From positions 50,091-114,090 of the forward strand of contig JAFDFZ010000007.1 in NCBI GenBank assembly GCA_019309565.1: a stretch of DNA of 64,000 bases, written 5' to 3'. The position numbers were made by a program, and so were the translations under genes. Numbering within the stretch: position 1 is the first letter of the stretch; each line of letters opens with the position of its first letter. The notes beneath the pieces were generated by a model, which saw nothing but the letters and a program-made list of their open reading frames with translations, was not told the origin of the DNA and made no database searches. Below are positions 1 to 8,589 of the stretch, one piece after another. Source of the stretch: Deltaproteobacteria bacterium. GTDB lineage: Bacteria; Desulfobacterota; Desulfobacteria; Desulfobacterales; SURF-15.

Positions 1-1005
1 CACCCGCTTGTGGTTTCTCGCCTCAAAATAATGGCCAATCTGGATATTGCCGAGCGCCGCATTCCTCAAGATGGGCGGATACAGGTTTTCGTGGATGGGC
101 GAACGGTGGATCTCAGGTTCTCTTCCATGCCGGGAATTCAAGGAGAAAAGGTGGTTTTAAGAATTTTGGACCGCAGCAAAGCGATCCTGGACATCAATCA
201 GCTGGGATTCGAAGCCGATTTGCTGGATCTTTTCAAGGAGCTTCTAAGAAAGCCCTACGGTCTCTTCCTTGTCTGCGGTCCTACAGGAAGCGGTAAAACC
301 ACCACTCTTTATTCGGCCATAACCATGCTGAACACGGTCGAAAAAAATATTATTACAATAGAGGACCCCGTCGAATACCAACTGGCGAATATCAATCAGA
401 ACCAGGTCAATGAAAACATCGGCCTGACCTTCGCCAAATTTTTGAAACACGCCCTTAGACAGGACCCGGACATCGTCATGGTAGGTGAAATTCGGGATCG
501 AGAAACCGCAGAGATTGCCATACAGGCATCCCTCACCGGTCATATGGTGTTGTCCACCCTGCACACAAACGACGGACCCAGTACCATCACCCGGCTTCTG
601 GATATGGGCATTGAACCGTATCTCATATCATCCTCTCTCATGGCCTGTTTGGCTCAACGACTGGTTAGAACCGTATGCCCGGAGTGCAAAACCCCCTTTT
701 ATCCTCCTAAAGAGATGATAGCCGAACTTGGCGTTGAACAAGACCGCAACATACGATTGGTGAAGGGTAGAGGATGTGCCGCCTGTTATGATTCAGGCTT
801 CAAAGGTCGCATGGCCATCATTGAGCTTCTTCAAATGGAACCGGATCTGCAGAATCTCATATTGAAAAATCCCACCCTCGACACCCTTCGTACCTATTTT
901 GCGGAAAAGGGATACCGCAGTTTGAAAGACTCGGGATACAGAAAGGTTCTCGAAGGCAGAACCACCATCGAAGAGGTGCAGCGCGTGACGTCTCTTGAGA
1001 TTTAG
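1..1005 (+). CDS. gspE: Type IV pilus/type II secretion motor ATPase (GspE/PilB/MshE family), 5' end outside window
   Basis: This is the hexameric cytoplasmic ATPase that powers pilus or pseudopilus assembly. The reading frame is open from base 1, so only the C-terminal ATPase part is present. The Walker A motif GPTGSGKTTT lies at about nt 277-306. The Asp-box/Walker B stretch DPDIVMVGEIRD lies at about nt 463-498 and is followed by the His box (LSTLHTND). A tetracysteine zinc site (CPEC...CAAC, about nt 676-789) is typical of GspE/PilB extension ATPases and absent from PilT retraction ATPases. The next gene is the platform protein, the usual partner. Whether this belongs to a secretion system or to an MSHA-like pilus cannot be settled from this gene alone. 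Confidence 0.95.
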   Translation, partial: HPLVVSRLKIMANLDIAERRIPQDGRIQVFVDGRTVDLRFSSMPGIQGEKVVLRILDRSKAILDINQLGFEADLLDLFKELLRKPYGLFLVCGPTGSGKTTTLYSAITMLNTVEKNIITIEDPVEYQLANINQNQVNENIGLTFAKFLKHALRQDPDIVMVGEIRDRETAEIAIQASLTGHMVLSTLHTNDGPSTITRLLDMGIEPYLISSSLMACLAQRLVRTVCPECKTPFYPPKEMIAELGVEQDRNIRLVKGRGCAACYDSGFKGRMAIIELLQMEPDLQNLILKNPTLDTLRTYFAEKGYRSLKDSGYRKVLEGRTTIEEVQRVTSLEI

Positions 1006-1054
1006 CGCTCACCCGTTGCAAGTGACGCATAAGGTACCAGGCCCATATCAAAAA

Positions 1055-1070
1055 TGGCACAAGATTTGCA
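1055..1070 (+). promoter_or_regulatory. Sigma-54 (-24/-12) promoter upstream of the platform gene
   Basis: The sequence TGGCACAAGATTTGCA has the GG dinucleotide at 1056-1057 and GC at 1068-1069, exactly ten bases apart, and matches the TGGCAC-N5-TTGCA consensus. It lies in the 318-base gap between the ATPase gene and the platform gene. It would give a leader of roughly 240 nt before the ATG at 1324. I see no other feature in that gap. Confidence 0.7.
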
Positions 1071-1323
1071 AATTGTCTGTAACAAACCTGTTTATGCCTG
1101 TTTTCACAATAAGGTGGTTTGATGGCCGAAATTTGCGGTTTAGAAAAGACGATAGACAATATCTTATTAAATTTTAGATAGTTAGAAATAATTAGGAAAA
1201 GGCTGCGGCAGGGATTTCGAACAGCCGACGCCATCATAAAACAATTTGCTTTGCGTCAATAGCGCCAGACTGGAAGTCTCAACCGGCATAAAGAAACCGA
1301 AATGGGTGGTCCAGAAGGTAATC

Positions 1324-2469
1324 ATGGCGATCAGTCTTCCAGAAACAGAAAAAAAATCCATTCTAAAATCACCTCAAACGGGTTTGAAACCGGCTATTGC
1401 CTCTCAAAACCTGCTTTCGTTTGGTTTTAGAGGAAAAATCAAGCCCAAGGAAATCCTGTTTTTCGCCTCTCAGCTTTCTTTGATGGCTGAAATCGACACA
1501 CCGATAAACCGGGCCCTGACAGCGATCAGGAACCAGACCGAAAACAGTACATTTAAAGGTGTCATTCAGCAAATACTGCAAGATGTGGAGGACGGAAGGC
1601 AGCTATCCGATGCCATGAGTCAGCATCCTCGCGTGTTCAACAAGGTATTCGTCAGCATGATCAAAGCCGGGGAGACGGTGGGGCTTCTGAAGGAAATCCT
1701 TGATCGGATCGTTGAAATGGAAGAGCGCCGCCAGGAGCTTATTGCACAGGTCCGATCAGCTTTAATGTATCCTTTGGTTCTCTGTGCGGTGTCGATTCTG
1801 GTTGTTGTTTTTATATTGATCGGGGTTCTGCCCAAGTTCACCGCCTTTTTCGCAGGCAGAGAAAGCATATTGCCGTTGACCACCAGGTGGCTGATCGCGC
1901 TGAGCGCCTCGCTTAAAGCATACTGGTGGGCGTATTTGATGTTTTTGGCAGCACTGGCAGTTGCGATAAAGATCTTTAAGCAAAGCGAGGTGGGAGCAAG
2001 CCTGTTAGACAGGTTTTTAATTGCAGGGCCGATCATCGGGAACCTTACAAACAAAATATACAACTGCCAGATGCTCCGCCTGCTTGGCAATTTAATGGAA
2101 AGCCATGTTCCACTTCTGGAAGCACTGGAGGTGACCCTCGGCACCATCGGCAATCGATACTTCAGAGAATTCATCGATACGCTGATGCGCCATGTCAAAG
2201 AAGGAGGCAGTTTCGCACAACCCTTTGCCGATTATGCCTTTACGCTGGAATCCGTAAAACAGATGGTGGCCATCGGTGAAGAGTCCGGCCGGCTGCCACG
2301 GGTCATGTTGCGTCTTTCCGAATTTTACGATGCGGAAGTGGACCGCGAGCTAAAAACCCTTGCGGCAATGATCGAGCCGATGGCCCTTGTCATAATGGGG
2401 ACCGTCGTGGGCCTGATTGTGTCATCGGTAATCCTTCCGCTTTTTAGACTGGCTCATGTGGTACATTGA
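1324..2469 (+). CDS. gspF: Type IV pilus/type II secretion inner-membrane platform protein (GspF/PilC family)
   Basis: This polytopic inner-membrane protein forms the platform that couples the ATPase to pilin insertion. The 381-residue product shows the duplicated GspF domain: a first cytoplasmic helical domain at about 40-150, a hydrophobic segment (LVLCAVSILVVVFILIGVLP), a second membrane segment, a second GspF domain at about 245-350 and a C-terminal membrane helix. The start at 1324 is preferred over an upstream in-frame TTG (1246) because AGAAGG lies seven bases before the ATG and the family begins near there. It is followed by the pilin cluster. Confidence 0.92.
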   Translation: MAISLPETEKKSILKSPQTGLKPAIASQNLLSFGFRGKIKPKEILFFASQLSLMAEIDTPINRALTAIRNQTENSTFKGVIQQILQDVEDGRQLSDAMSQHPRVFNKVFVSMIKAGETVGLLKEILDRIVEMEERRQELIAQVRSALMYPLVLCAVSILVVVFILIGVLPKFTAFFAGRESILPLTTRWLIALSASLKAYWWAYLMFLAALAVAIKIFKQSEVGASLLDRFLIAGPIIGNLTNKIYNCQMLRLLGNLMESHVPLLEALEVTLGTIGNRYFREFIDTLMRHVKEGGSFAQPFADYAFTLESVKQMVAIGEESGRLPRVMLRLSEFYDAEVDRELKTLAAMIEPMALVIMGTVVGLIVSSVILPLFRLAHVVH

Positions 2470-2563
2470 TTGCCGCAACATAAAACAGTCAAGTTTTTAG
2501 ATTTATTACCGATGTAATATAAAAGAATATCTTGTGATAAAGCGGCATCACAAAGGAGGGTAT

Positions 2564-3103
2564 ATGGCCACAATGCGTATACGGAAAATTTCGTCAAACC
2601 ACAACCAGAAGGGGTTCACGCTGATCGAGATCCTTATTGTGGTCGTACTTTTGGGTATTCTCGCCACCATCATTATTCCCCAGATAAGCATTTCAACGGA
2701 CGATGCCAAATTGAACACGCTGCACAACAACCTGACGCAGATCCGCACCGCCATCGAGCTGTACTACTACCAGCACAACAATCAATACCCCGGCCTTGTG
2801 GTTCCTGGAACCAAACCCGCCGATGTCACCGATGTGGCAGAGGCATTCGTGGCTCAACTCACCCGTTATACGGATGTGGACGGCAACATATCCAACTCAA
2901 AAGACGCCACCTATAAGTATGGTCCTTATATCAAAGGCGGCAGTCTGCCGGAGAATCCTTACAACAACCTTAGTGATGTAACGGTGGATACGACAGAAAC
3001 GGATATCACAAAAAAGGATTCCACGGGTGCTGGTACCGGCTATAAGTTTTATGCAATAACAGGGGTATTCATGGCAGCCGATGGAAGTCACGATACTCTG
3101 TAG
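2564..3103 (+). CDS. gspG: Major prepilin / pseudopilin (GspG/PilA-like)
   Basis: This is a type IV pilin-fold subunit. A short basic leader ends in KGFTLIEIL, the prepilin peptidase site (cleavage after G, with Glu at +5 of the mature protein). A roughly 20-residue hydrophobic helix follows, then the GspG-like stretch with DDAKLNTLHNNL and TAIELYYYQHNNQYPG. The ATG at 2564 has a strong ribosome site (AAAGGAGGG); an upstream in-frame start at 2534 is less likely. The product is 179 residues. Its strong ribosome site and first place in the pilin cluster suggest it is the major subunit. No prepilin peptidase gene is in the window. Confidence 0.9.
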   Translation: MATMRIRKISSNHNQKGFTLIEILIVVVLLGILATIIIPQISISTDDAKLNTLHNNLTQIRTAIELYYYQHNNQYPGLVVPGTKPADVTDVAEAFVAQLTRYTDVDGNISNSKDATYKYGPYIKGGSLPENPYNNLSDVTVDTTETDITKKDSTGAGTGYKFYAITGVFMAADGSHDTL

Positions 3104-3536
3104 GCACTTAAATAATGATTCGTATAATATAGTCGCAAGTCGAGGCAAATACGGCTTTACACTCCTTGAGATCGTAATCGCACTTACGATCCTTGCCATT
3201 GCAATTATCCCCATTTTAAATGCATATGCACCTGCCATATTTTCAGCTGCCGAAGATGAAAAAACAGCGGTTTTCACAAACCAGGTACGGGGTACGATCA
3301 GCAGGGTGATGACCCTTGATTTTCAAACCCTTAGCAGCAACCAGGGTGATCCTGTGGATCTTGTCAGTCTGTTCGGTTCGGCTGAGGAGGCTGCAAAAGA
3401 AACCTTCACTTTCAACGGAAAGGCATACACACCCTCGGTGGCAATTTCCGATGCGAGCAGCGCTCAGGGGGGGCTTCTTGAATTGACCGTTACCCTCGAA
3501 CAGGTGAGTTTAAAAACACTAAAGGCCCAGTATTAG
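3081..3536 (+). CDS. Minor prepilin (GspI/MshC-D-like), start uncertain
   Basis: A prepilin leader ending KYGFTLLEIV is followed by a long hydrophobic helix, so this is a pilin-fold minor subunit. Its C-terminal part resembles no protein I can name. The only ATG in frame before the leader is at 3081, inside the preceding pilin gene, giving a 23-base overlap and an unusually long leader. A better-placed ATG at 3115 follows the same intergenic string (TAGGCACTTAAATAATG) that precedes the NHL gene at 4205, but it is in another frame and stops after five codons. Either the upstream start is used or one base differs here from the ancestral sequence. Confidence 0.75.
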   Translation: MEVTILCRHLNNDSYNIVASRGKYGFTLLEIVIALTILAIAIIPILNAYAPAIFSAAEDEKTAVFTNQVRGTISRVMTLDFQTLSSNQGDPVDLVSLFGSAEEAAKETFTFNGKAYTPSVAISDASSAQGGLLELTVTLEQVSLKTLKAQY

Positions 3537-3560
3537 GGCACTGATGATTATGTAAGATTT

Positions 3561-4193
3561 ATGCGAACAGATAACATATTTAAGAAAACAACACGAATTT
3601 GTAATAGCTGCGGTCTGACTCTTTTTGAGGTGATTTTCAGCATCGCCATCCTTGGAATCATGATGATAGGCCTTCAGCAGGCATTGGGCACCGCGCTGTC
3701 TGCTTATGGTCAGACGAAAAACAACCAGGAGCTGCTTGCACAAGCCCGTTATACCATGGAACGAATTGCGATGTTTGTTCAAGAAACAGATGAAGTTCAG
3801 GTTCCTTCACCTGACAAGCTCAAAGTAAGCGAGCGCATACTCGATATTTATAATAACTCAGATCACAGCTACGTGGCAGAAGGTGACGGGTATTTGGATG
3901 CAGACAACGACGGGGACGGCCTGGTAAATGAAGATGCCTCTGATCCAATTGAGTTTATAACCTTCTCCTTAAAGACCAGTGATCCGAGCAACTGGAAAAT
4001 CGAAGAAAAAAGACCAGACTACAGTACACCAGAAACCGATGACACGCTGGAAAAAGAGGTGATCTGTGAACATGTGACTGATTTTACATGCACCCTTTTA
4101 TCTTCAAACCTGGTTGAAATCAAGCTGGCCTTAAACGACGGCATAAACGAGGTGAGTCTTAAGACCAGGGTTAAAGCAATGTACATACAGTAG
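3561..4193 (+). CDS. Minor prepilin (GspJ/MshO-like) with calcium-loop motif
   Basis: This 210-residue protein has a basic leader and the prepilin site CGLTLFEVI, followed by a hydrophobic helix and an ARYTMERIAMFV segment typical of GspJ/PilW-like minor pilins. At about residues 112-127 it carries DADNDGDGLVNEDASD, which matches the Dx[DN]xDGD calcium-binding loop seen in dockerin and thrombospondin type 3 repeats. Calcium-stabilised minor pseudopilins are known, so a structural calcium site is likely. It lies between another minor prepilin and the NHL-propeller prepilin. Confidence 0.82.
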   Translation: MRTDNIFKKTTRICNSCGLTLFEVIFSIAILGIMMIGLQQALGTALSAYGQTKNNQELLAQARYTMERIAMFVQETDEVQVPSPDKLKVSERILDIYNNSDHSYVAEGDGYLDADNDGDGLVNEDASDPIEFITFSLKTSDPSNWKIEEKRPDYSTPETDDTLEKEVICEHVTDFTCTLLSSNLVEIKLALNDGINEVSLKTRVKAMYIQ

Positions 4194-4204
4194 GCGCTTA
4201 AATA

Positions 4205-5659
4205 ATGAAAAACAAACCTTTCCATAACAAACAAAAGGGGTTTGTACTCATAGGGATGATGTTTACGATGATCCTGATGGCCTTATCGGCCGCAGGTTTA
4301 AACAGACGCTCTGCCATGCAGACCCGAATGATCGCAAACCAGAACCGAAGCACTCAGATTTCCCTTGGCCAATTATCGGCTATAGAAGACGCTGCATGGC
4401 GGTTGAGCCGTACGGCTGACTGGAGAACAGACCCTGCCGGCGAAGATTATGATTACAATGGAATCCGCTATAATCGAAAAGTGCTTGATTCCGGGATCTC
4501 CGGATATAGTGATGTCGTTACTATAACCGTGACTAGCGAACATGGGACAAGGCCCCTGAGCATGTCTTTCCGGATAACCCCCCGGATAAAAAAAGACCTC
4601 TATATTGCCGATACAGACAATCACCGCATCCGGCACATAGACGAAACAACTGGGATAATCACCACGGTGACGGGAACCGGATCTCAGGTAGATGGCGGTG
4701 ATTCAGGGCCAGCGGTCGATGCCTCACTGGATAAACCCAACAGCGTCAGCGTGGACACGCAAGGCAATCTTTACATTGCCGATACTAACAACCATAGTAT
4801 TCGCAAGGTGGATACTGCAGGCATCATCACCACCGTTGCAGGAAACGGTGCTGCCGGGTTTTCCGGTGACGGTGGACCGGCCACTGATGCTGAGTTGAAA
4901 ACACCCAGGGATGTATATGTCGACGCCTCTGGCAACATATATATTGCTGATACCGAAAACAACCGTATCCGCAAGGTTGACACCTCAGGCATCATCACCA
5001 CCGTTGCAGGAAACGGTGCTTCCGGGTTTTCCGGTGACGGTGGGCCGGCCACTGACGCTCGGCTGAACAAACCAAATAGCGTATGCATGGATGCAGACGG
5101 CAACCTGTATATCGCTGATGCCCTCAACCACCGTATCCGCAAGGTGGATACCACCGGTATGATTAGCACTGTTGCTGGAAACGGTGCTTCCGGGTTTTCC
5201 GGTGACGGTGGGCCGGCAGCAAACGCACAGCTCGATAAGCCCAAAGGCGTTTGGGTTGATGAACAGGGAAATATCTATATCGTCGACACCGAAAACCACC
5301 GCATTCGCATGGTAGACTCTTCGGGTATAATCAATACTGTTGCTGGAAACGGTGTCTCGGGCTATTCGGGTGATGGCGGGCCCGCCACAGAGGCGGCCCT
5401 CCAAAAACCGCTGGGGATCTATGTGGATGCTTCCGGCAACATCTATTTTGCAGACACCCTAAACAGCCGAATCCGAATGGTGGATACCGCAGGTGTCATC
5501 ACCACTGTTGCCGGTACGGGGGCTTCGGGTTATTCGGGAGACGGCAATCTAGCAACAAACGCACAGGTAAAAAAACCGCGGGATGTGTGGCTCGGGGGTG
5601 TCGATCCCCAGGGGGCGACGCTTGAGAAAATCGCAGAAATGTACTGGCGAACCGGATAA
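4205..5659 (+). CDS. PilX/GspK-type prepilin-like protein fused to an NHL-repeat beta-propeller
   Basis: Residues 1-40 form a basic leader (KQKGFVLIGMMF) and a hydrophobic helix. It resembles PilX/GspK-type class III signals but lacks the usual Glu at +5. About 90 residues of pilin-like sequence follow. From about residue 130 to 470 there are six near-identical units of 56 residues (168 bases), with the pattern GNIYIADTENHRIRKVD ... TTVAGNG ... SGDGGPAT. The first unit lacks its opening strand, and the C-terminal KKPRDVWL could close the ring, so a six-bladed NHL propeller is expected. NHL propellers usually bind partner proteins or ligands. Because the gene stands in the last minor-pilin slot, I infer an exposed tip subunit or secretion substrate-binding subunit. 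Confidence 0.85.
   Translation: MKNKPFHNKQKGFVLIGMMFTMILMALSAAGLNRRSAMQTRMIANQNRSTQISLGQLSAIEDAAWRLSRTADWRTDPAGEDYDYNGIRYNRKVLDSGISGYSDVVTITVTSEHGTRPLSMSFRITPRIKKDLYIADTDNHRIRHIDETTGIITTVTGTGSQVDGGDSGPAVDASLDKPNSVSVDTQGNLYIADTNNHSIRKVDTAGIITTVAGNGAAGFSGDGGPATDAELKTPRDVYVDASGNIYIADTENNRIRKVDTSGIITTVAGNGASGFSGDGGPATDARLNKPNSVCMDADGNLYIADALNHRIRKVDTTGMISTVAGNGASGFSGDGGPAANAQLDKPKGVWVDEQGNIYIVDTENHRIRMVDSSGIINTVAGNGVSGYSGDGGPATEAALQKPLGIYVDASGNIYFADTLNSRIRMVDTAGVITTVAGTGASGYSGDGNLATNAQVKKPRDVWLGGVDPQGATLEKIAEMYWRTG
4575..5600 (+). repeat. Six 168-bp in-gene repeats coding NHL blades
   Basis: The NHL units are conserved at DNA level as well as protein level. For example, a stretch of more than 40 bases around 4838, 5006 and 5178 (GTTGCAGGAAACGGTGCT and following) recurs with few changes at 168-base spacing. 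Such identity points to recent unit duplication or gene conversion and would allow copy-number change by recombination. Confidence 0.85.
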
Positions 5660-5693
5660 GGGCTTTTAATTTTACGTTTTTGGGATTTCCCAA

Positions 5694-5709
5694 TGGCACG
5701 CGCTTTGCA
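5694..5709 (+). promoter_or_regulatory. Sigma-54 (-24/-12) promoter upstream of pilM-like gene
   Basis: TGGCACGCGCTTTGCA has GG at 5695-5696 and GC at 5707-5708, ten bases apart, and is close to a perfect consensus. It lies in the 186-base gap before the pilM-like gene and would drive the pilMNOP, secretin and histidine kinase genes, which overlap or nearly abut. Confidence 0.78.
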
Positions 5710-5845
5710 GCTAAATCTGCGGGCTGCTTATATCAATCCCTAACCCGGACCGATCAGGGGATTCATAAGGGGCTTTTGGCATTGTCTTGTCAATAATTTG
5801 TCAATTTTCTAAGGGCTACGGAGCAACCACGGTCATCAGAATGCC

Positions 5846-6943
5846 ATGATTGAAAATTTGAAACATCGATACCCCATCGCCATTAACATCGATTATAAGG
5901 AAATCTGCGCCGTTCAGCTCAGGGCAACACAGAAGAGTCTTGCAATCAAAGGCATCCTGTGCCGAGAGTTGAAAGATGAAATCGATGGCGCTCTCGGGCC
6001 GAAAGAAGGATTGTTAGGGATCTTAAAGGAGATTTCCGCAAGCAGCCAGTTTACCGGAAAACAAATCACCGCCCATTTACCTTTCGGCAGCATATTCAGC
6101 TTTCCCGTGCTGGTTAATCTTACTAAAGGTGAAACAATTGAGTCTTCCATCCTTAAAGAATCCAAGGAATACCTGCCCTTTTCAGTTTCCGAAGGAGTGT
6201 TCGATTATCCTTCGGTTAAAGAAACCGGCAACGGCAATCAGTACAAGGTAATCGTCACAGCGGCCCGGCGCGATGACATCCTCAGATACATTGATCTTGC
6301 AAAGCAGGCAGGGCTGGTGCTGGAGAGGGTCGATTTCCCTGTCTCTTCCTTTATTCGACTCCACCGGTTTCTTCACGGGCCCCCCGAGAATCCCGTCATC
6401 CTGTGTCACATGGGAGGCTTTAAGAGCCTGATTGTTGTTGCCGGAAACGACTGTATACTGGCTGAAAGAGCGGTTCCGTGGGGCATGGAGAGTGTTTATA
6501 AAAGGATCCAGTTAAATTTAGAGCTGGAATCAGACAGAAACACTCCCAGAATTCTCCTTCGTAACTTCGGGCTTTCCTTTGAGAGTGAAAACAGAAACTC
6601 TGAATCGTACAAGGAAGCAGATGACAACGGAATTCGACGAACGCTTTATCAGATCATCGCACCGTCTATTGACCGATTGATCGATGAAATCCATAAGATC
6701 ATCGGATACATTCGATCCGAAGAAGCACAAATTCTACTTGCGGGAATGTACCTCTATGGCGACGGGGTTTGTATCCGGTATCTGGACCGCTACTTTCAAA
6801 ATCGTTTCAATATCCCGGCGAAACTAAGCGACCCTGTGGCTGAAGGGGTATTTTCTTTCGAGGGCATTCCGGCAGGGGATTCGGATGAATGTTCATATAC
6901 TCTGGCCCTTGGGCTTGCAATGAGGAAAGTGTCATGGCTTTAA
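5846..6943 (+). CDS. pilM: PilM/MshI-like actin-fold pilus assembly protein
   Basis: This 365-residue protein resembles the cytoplasmic PilM/MshI/GspL-N family, actin-like proteins that bind the PilN tail and link the ATPase to the inner-membrane alignment complex. It has no membrane segment. An N-terminal PIAINIDYKEICAVQL segment matches the first strand and loop of the actin fold, and the C-terminal part (QILLAGMYLYGDG) resembles the second nucleotide-binding region. It is the first gene after a sigma-54 promoter. It overlaps the next gene by ten bases, which suggests translational coupling. Confidence 0.82.
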   Translation: MIENLKHRYPIAINIDYKEICAVQLRATQKSLAIKGILCRELKDEIDGALGPKEGLLGILKEISASSQFTGKQITAHLPFGSIFSFPVLVNLTKGETIESSILKESKEYLPFSVSEGVFDYPSVKETGNGNQYKVIVTAARRDDILRYIDLAKQAGLVLERVDFPVSSFIRLHRFLHGPPENPVILCHMGGFKSLIVVAGNDCILAERAVPWGMESVYKRIQLNLELESDRNTPRILLRNFGLSFESENRNSESYKEADDNGIRRTLYQIIAPSIDRLIDEIHKIIGYIRSEEAQILLAGMYLYGDGVCIRYLDRYFQNRFNIPAKLSDPVAEGVFSFEGIPAGDSDECSYTLALGLAMRKVSWL

Positions 6944-7509
6944 GGGAAATCAACCTGATCCCGTCTGACATTATGCTGCACCGGTATCTTGTGCGGCATA
7001 TGGGGCTGTGGGCCGGGCTGCTGGCCATCCTGCTCGCTCCTATCGTCTCATATTATATTTATCAGACAAAGGTCGCACTTTCCTATCGACCGCTTGAGAC
7101 GACCCTGGGCGATATTACCAGAAATATCAACACAAAGCTCCAGGAAATCAAAACAGTTCAGAATAGAGTTAAAAAGGTTAATCATAGGCTGTCCGATATT
7201 GAATCCGTTACATCACAGCAGTCCTATGCCCTCATACTGTTTAAGCTTTCCAAGACCGTAAATCGATATTTGTGGCTGAGATCTCTTAGCATTCAGAGCC
7301 AGAGCAAAAACAGCGATCTGTTAATCAATGGCTATGCTCTTTCCAATGAGGCCATAGGAGATCTTTTGAACAGGCTCTCCACCGACGAGTTATTTGAAAA
7401 GGTAGTATTGAATTACGCAAGGCAGCCATCTGTGGGAAAAAAGAAGGCGCGCTTAAACGAGTTTCGTAGAATTGAATTTGAAATCAGGTGCGATATTACA
7501 AGGCGATGA
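6934..7509 (+). CDS. pilN: PilN-like pilus assembly protein
   Basis: The start MALREINLIPSD carries the conserved INLIP motif by which PilN-type tails bind PilM. One membrane helix follows (GLWAGLLAILLAPIVSYYIY), then a coiled coil and a ferredoxin-like periplasmic domain, 191 residues in all. The ATG at 6934 is preceded by GAGGAAA and overlaps the pilM stop. An upstream in-frame start at 6889 would lie inside pilM and place extra residues before the binding motif, so it is rejected. Confidence 0.88.
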   Translation: MALREINLIPSDIMLHRYLVRHMGLWAGLLAILLAPIVSYYIYQTKVALSYRPLETTLGDITRNINTKLQEIKTVQNRVKKVNHRLSDIESVTSQQSYALILFKLSKTVNRYLWLRSLSIQSQSKNSDLLINGYALSNEAIGDLLNRLSTDELFEKVVLNYARQPSVGKKKARLNEFRRIEFEIRCDITRR

Positions 7510-7512
7510 AAA

Positions 7513-8058
7513 ATGATGCTCAGCATCAACAACCTGGATCGAATTTGCCTGCTTTCCGTAATGGTGATTGTCCTGCTAAGTGGTGGACTTGCGTTGAACT
7601 TAGTGGCAAAAACCCGAAAGGAAATCCAGCGGAAAAATGAATTTCTCTCAAAGCAAATGATACATCTTAAACGAACCGACGCAAGACTGAAAGCCCTCAA
7701 GCACGCCTTGGGCGCCTTAGAGAAAAGGCTTGAGGATTACAGAAAAAGAATTCCACGATCTGCTGAAATCAGTCGGTTTTTTCGTGATATCGATACTATA
7801 GCGAAAAAAAAAGGTATAGGACTGATCAGCGTCCAGCCCCAGCCCGAGAAGAAGGAAAAATCTCTCACCAGGATTCCAATCCGAATGGTGTTTAAAGGGA
7901 ATTTTGCAAATATCCACCGCTTGCTTAACGCGCTTGAATCCCTCAAGCGGCTGGTTGTAATGGAACAGATGACGATTGTAAGAACCAGCACGGATAAACA
8001 GTGCCAGGTCGAATTACTGGCAAGTATTTTCAAAAGAGAATCAATGAAAAACCAATGA
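7513..8058 (+). CDS. pilO: PilO-like pilus assembly protein
   Basis: This 181-residue bitopic protein has one N-terminal membrane helix (ICLLSVMVIVLLSGGLALNLV), a coiled coil at about 35-80 and a C-terminal ferredoxin-like fold (RIPIRMVFKGNFANIHRLLN), the layout of PilO/GspM. It is expected to pair with the PilN-like protein in the periplasm. It starts three bases after pilN, and its stop overlaps the next start as ATGA. Confidence 0.85.
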   Translation: MMLSINNLDRICLLSVMVIVLLSGGLALNLVAKTRKEIQRKNEFLSKQMIHLKRTDARLKALKHALGALEKRLEDYRKRIPRSAEISRFFRDIDTIAKKKGIGLISVQPQPEKKEKSLTRIPIRMVFKGNFANIHRLLNALESLKRLVVMEQMTIVRTSTDKQCQVELLASIFKRESMKNQ

Positions 8059-8582
8059 TTCGAAGGGACGATAAAAAAAGAGGTGAGCAGTTTAAGCTTT
8101 ACCTGCTCATCGGGTTTTCCATGATATTGCTGATCAGCGGGTATTTTCGGCTGATCAACAAGAAAAGCAATGCGGGAGCTAAAACCACAATTCCGTTGCC
8201 AAATAAGACACCAACAGATTCTTCCGGAATCAACATGCAGATACTTGACAAAAAAATTCCGTCAGACCATAGGAACTGGATGAAGAAAACGAGTCCCGGT
8301 CACTTACAGACGGTTGTCCGCGATATTTTCTCAGTACCCCAGGATCTCGTTTCAAAGGCAGAGAAAAAAGCAGAAGAACCGCCTCCGCCCCCCCCGCCGA
8401 TGAAGCTTAAAGGAACCATTATTGGTGGAAAAAGACCCATTGCCATTATCAATGACCGGTTTGTTCATCTGGGGGATCAGGTGGCAGGGTATCGAATCAT
8501 TCGAATTGAAAAAGATGAAGTGGAATTACGATCGGGAAAACAGCATATCGTTTTAAAGGTGCTAAAGCATGGGCAGGGGTGA
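8055..8582 (+). CDS. pilP: PilP/GspC-like periplasmic linker protein
   Basis: The 175-residue protein has a single membrane helix near residues 14-32, a low-complexity linker and a run of seven prolines (EEPPPPPPPMKL). A C-terminal beta domain follows (GTIIGGKRPIAIINDRFVHLGDQV...YRIIRIEKDEVEL), typical of the homology region of GspC and PilP that contacts the secretin. The proline run is coded through eight consecutive C (8388-8395), a mildly slippage-prone tract. Translation is coupled to pilO (ATGA). Lack of a clear lipobox makes it closer to GspC than to classical PilP. Confidence 0.78.
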   Translation: MIRRDDKKRGEQFKLYLLIGFSMILLISGYFRLINKKSNAGAKTTIPLPNKTPTDSSGINMQILDKKIPSDHRNWMKKTSPGHLQTVVRDIFSVPQDLVSKAEKKAEEPPPPPPPMKLKGTIIGGKRPIAIINDRFVHLGDQVAGYRIIRIEKDEVELRSGKQHIVLKVLKHGQG

Positions 8583-8589
8583 TATCGAC

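Noticed and set aside
4771..5244. Long antisense frame across the NHL repeats
   Set aside because: It is the mirror of a repetitive coding sequence; its own repeats only reflect the 168-base unit.
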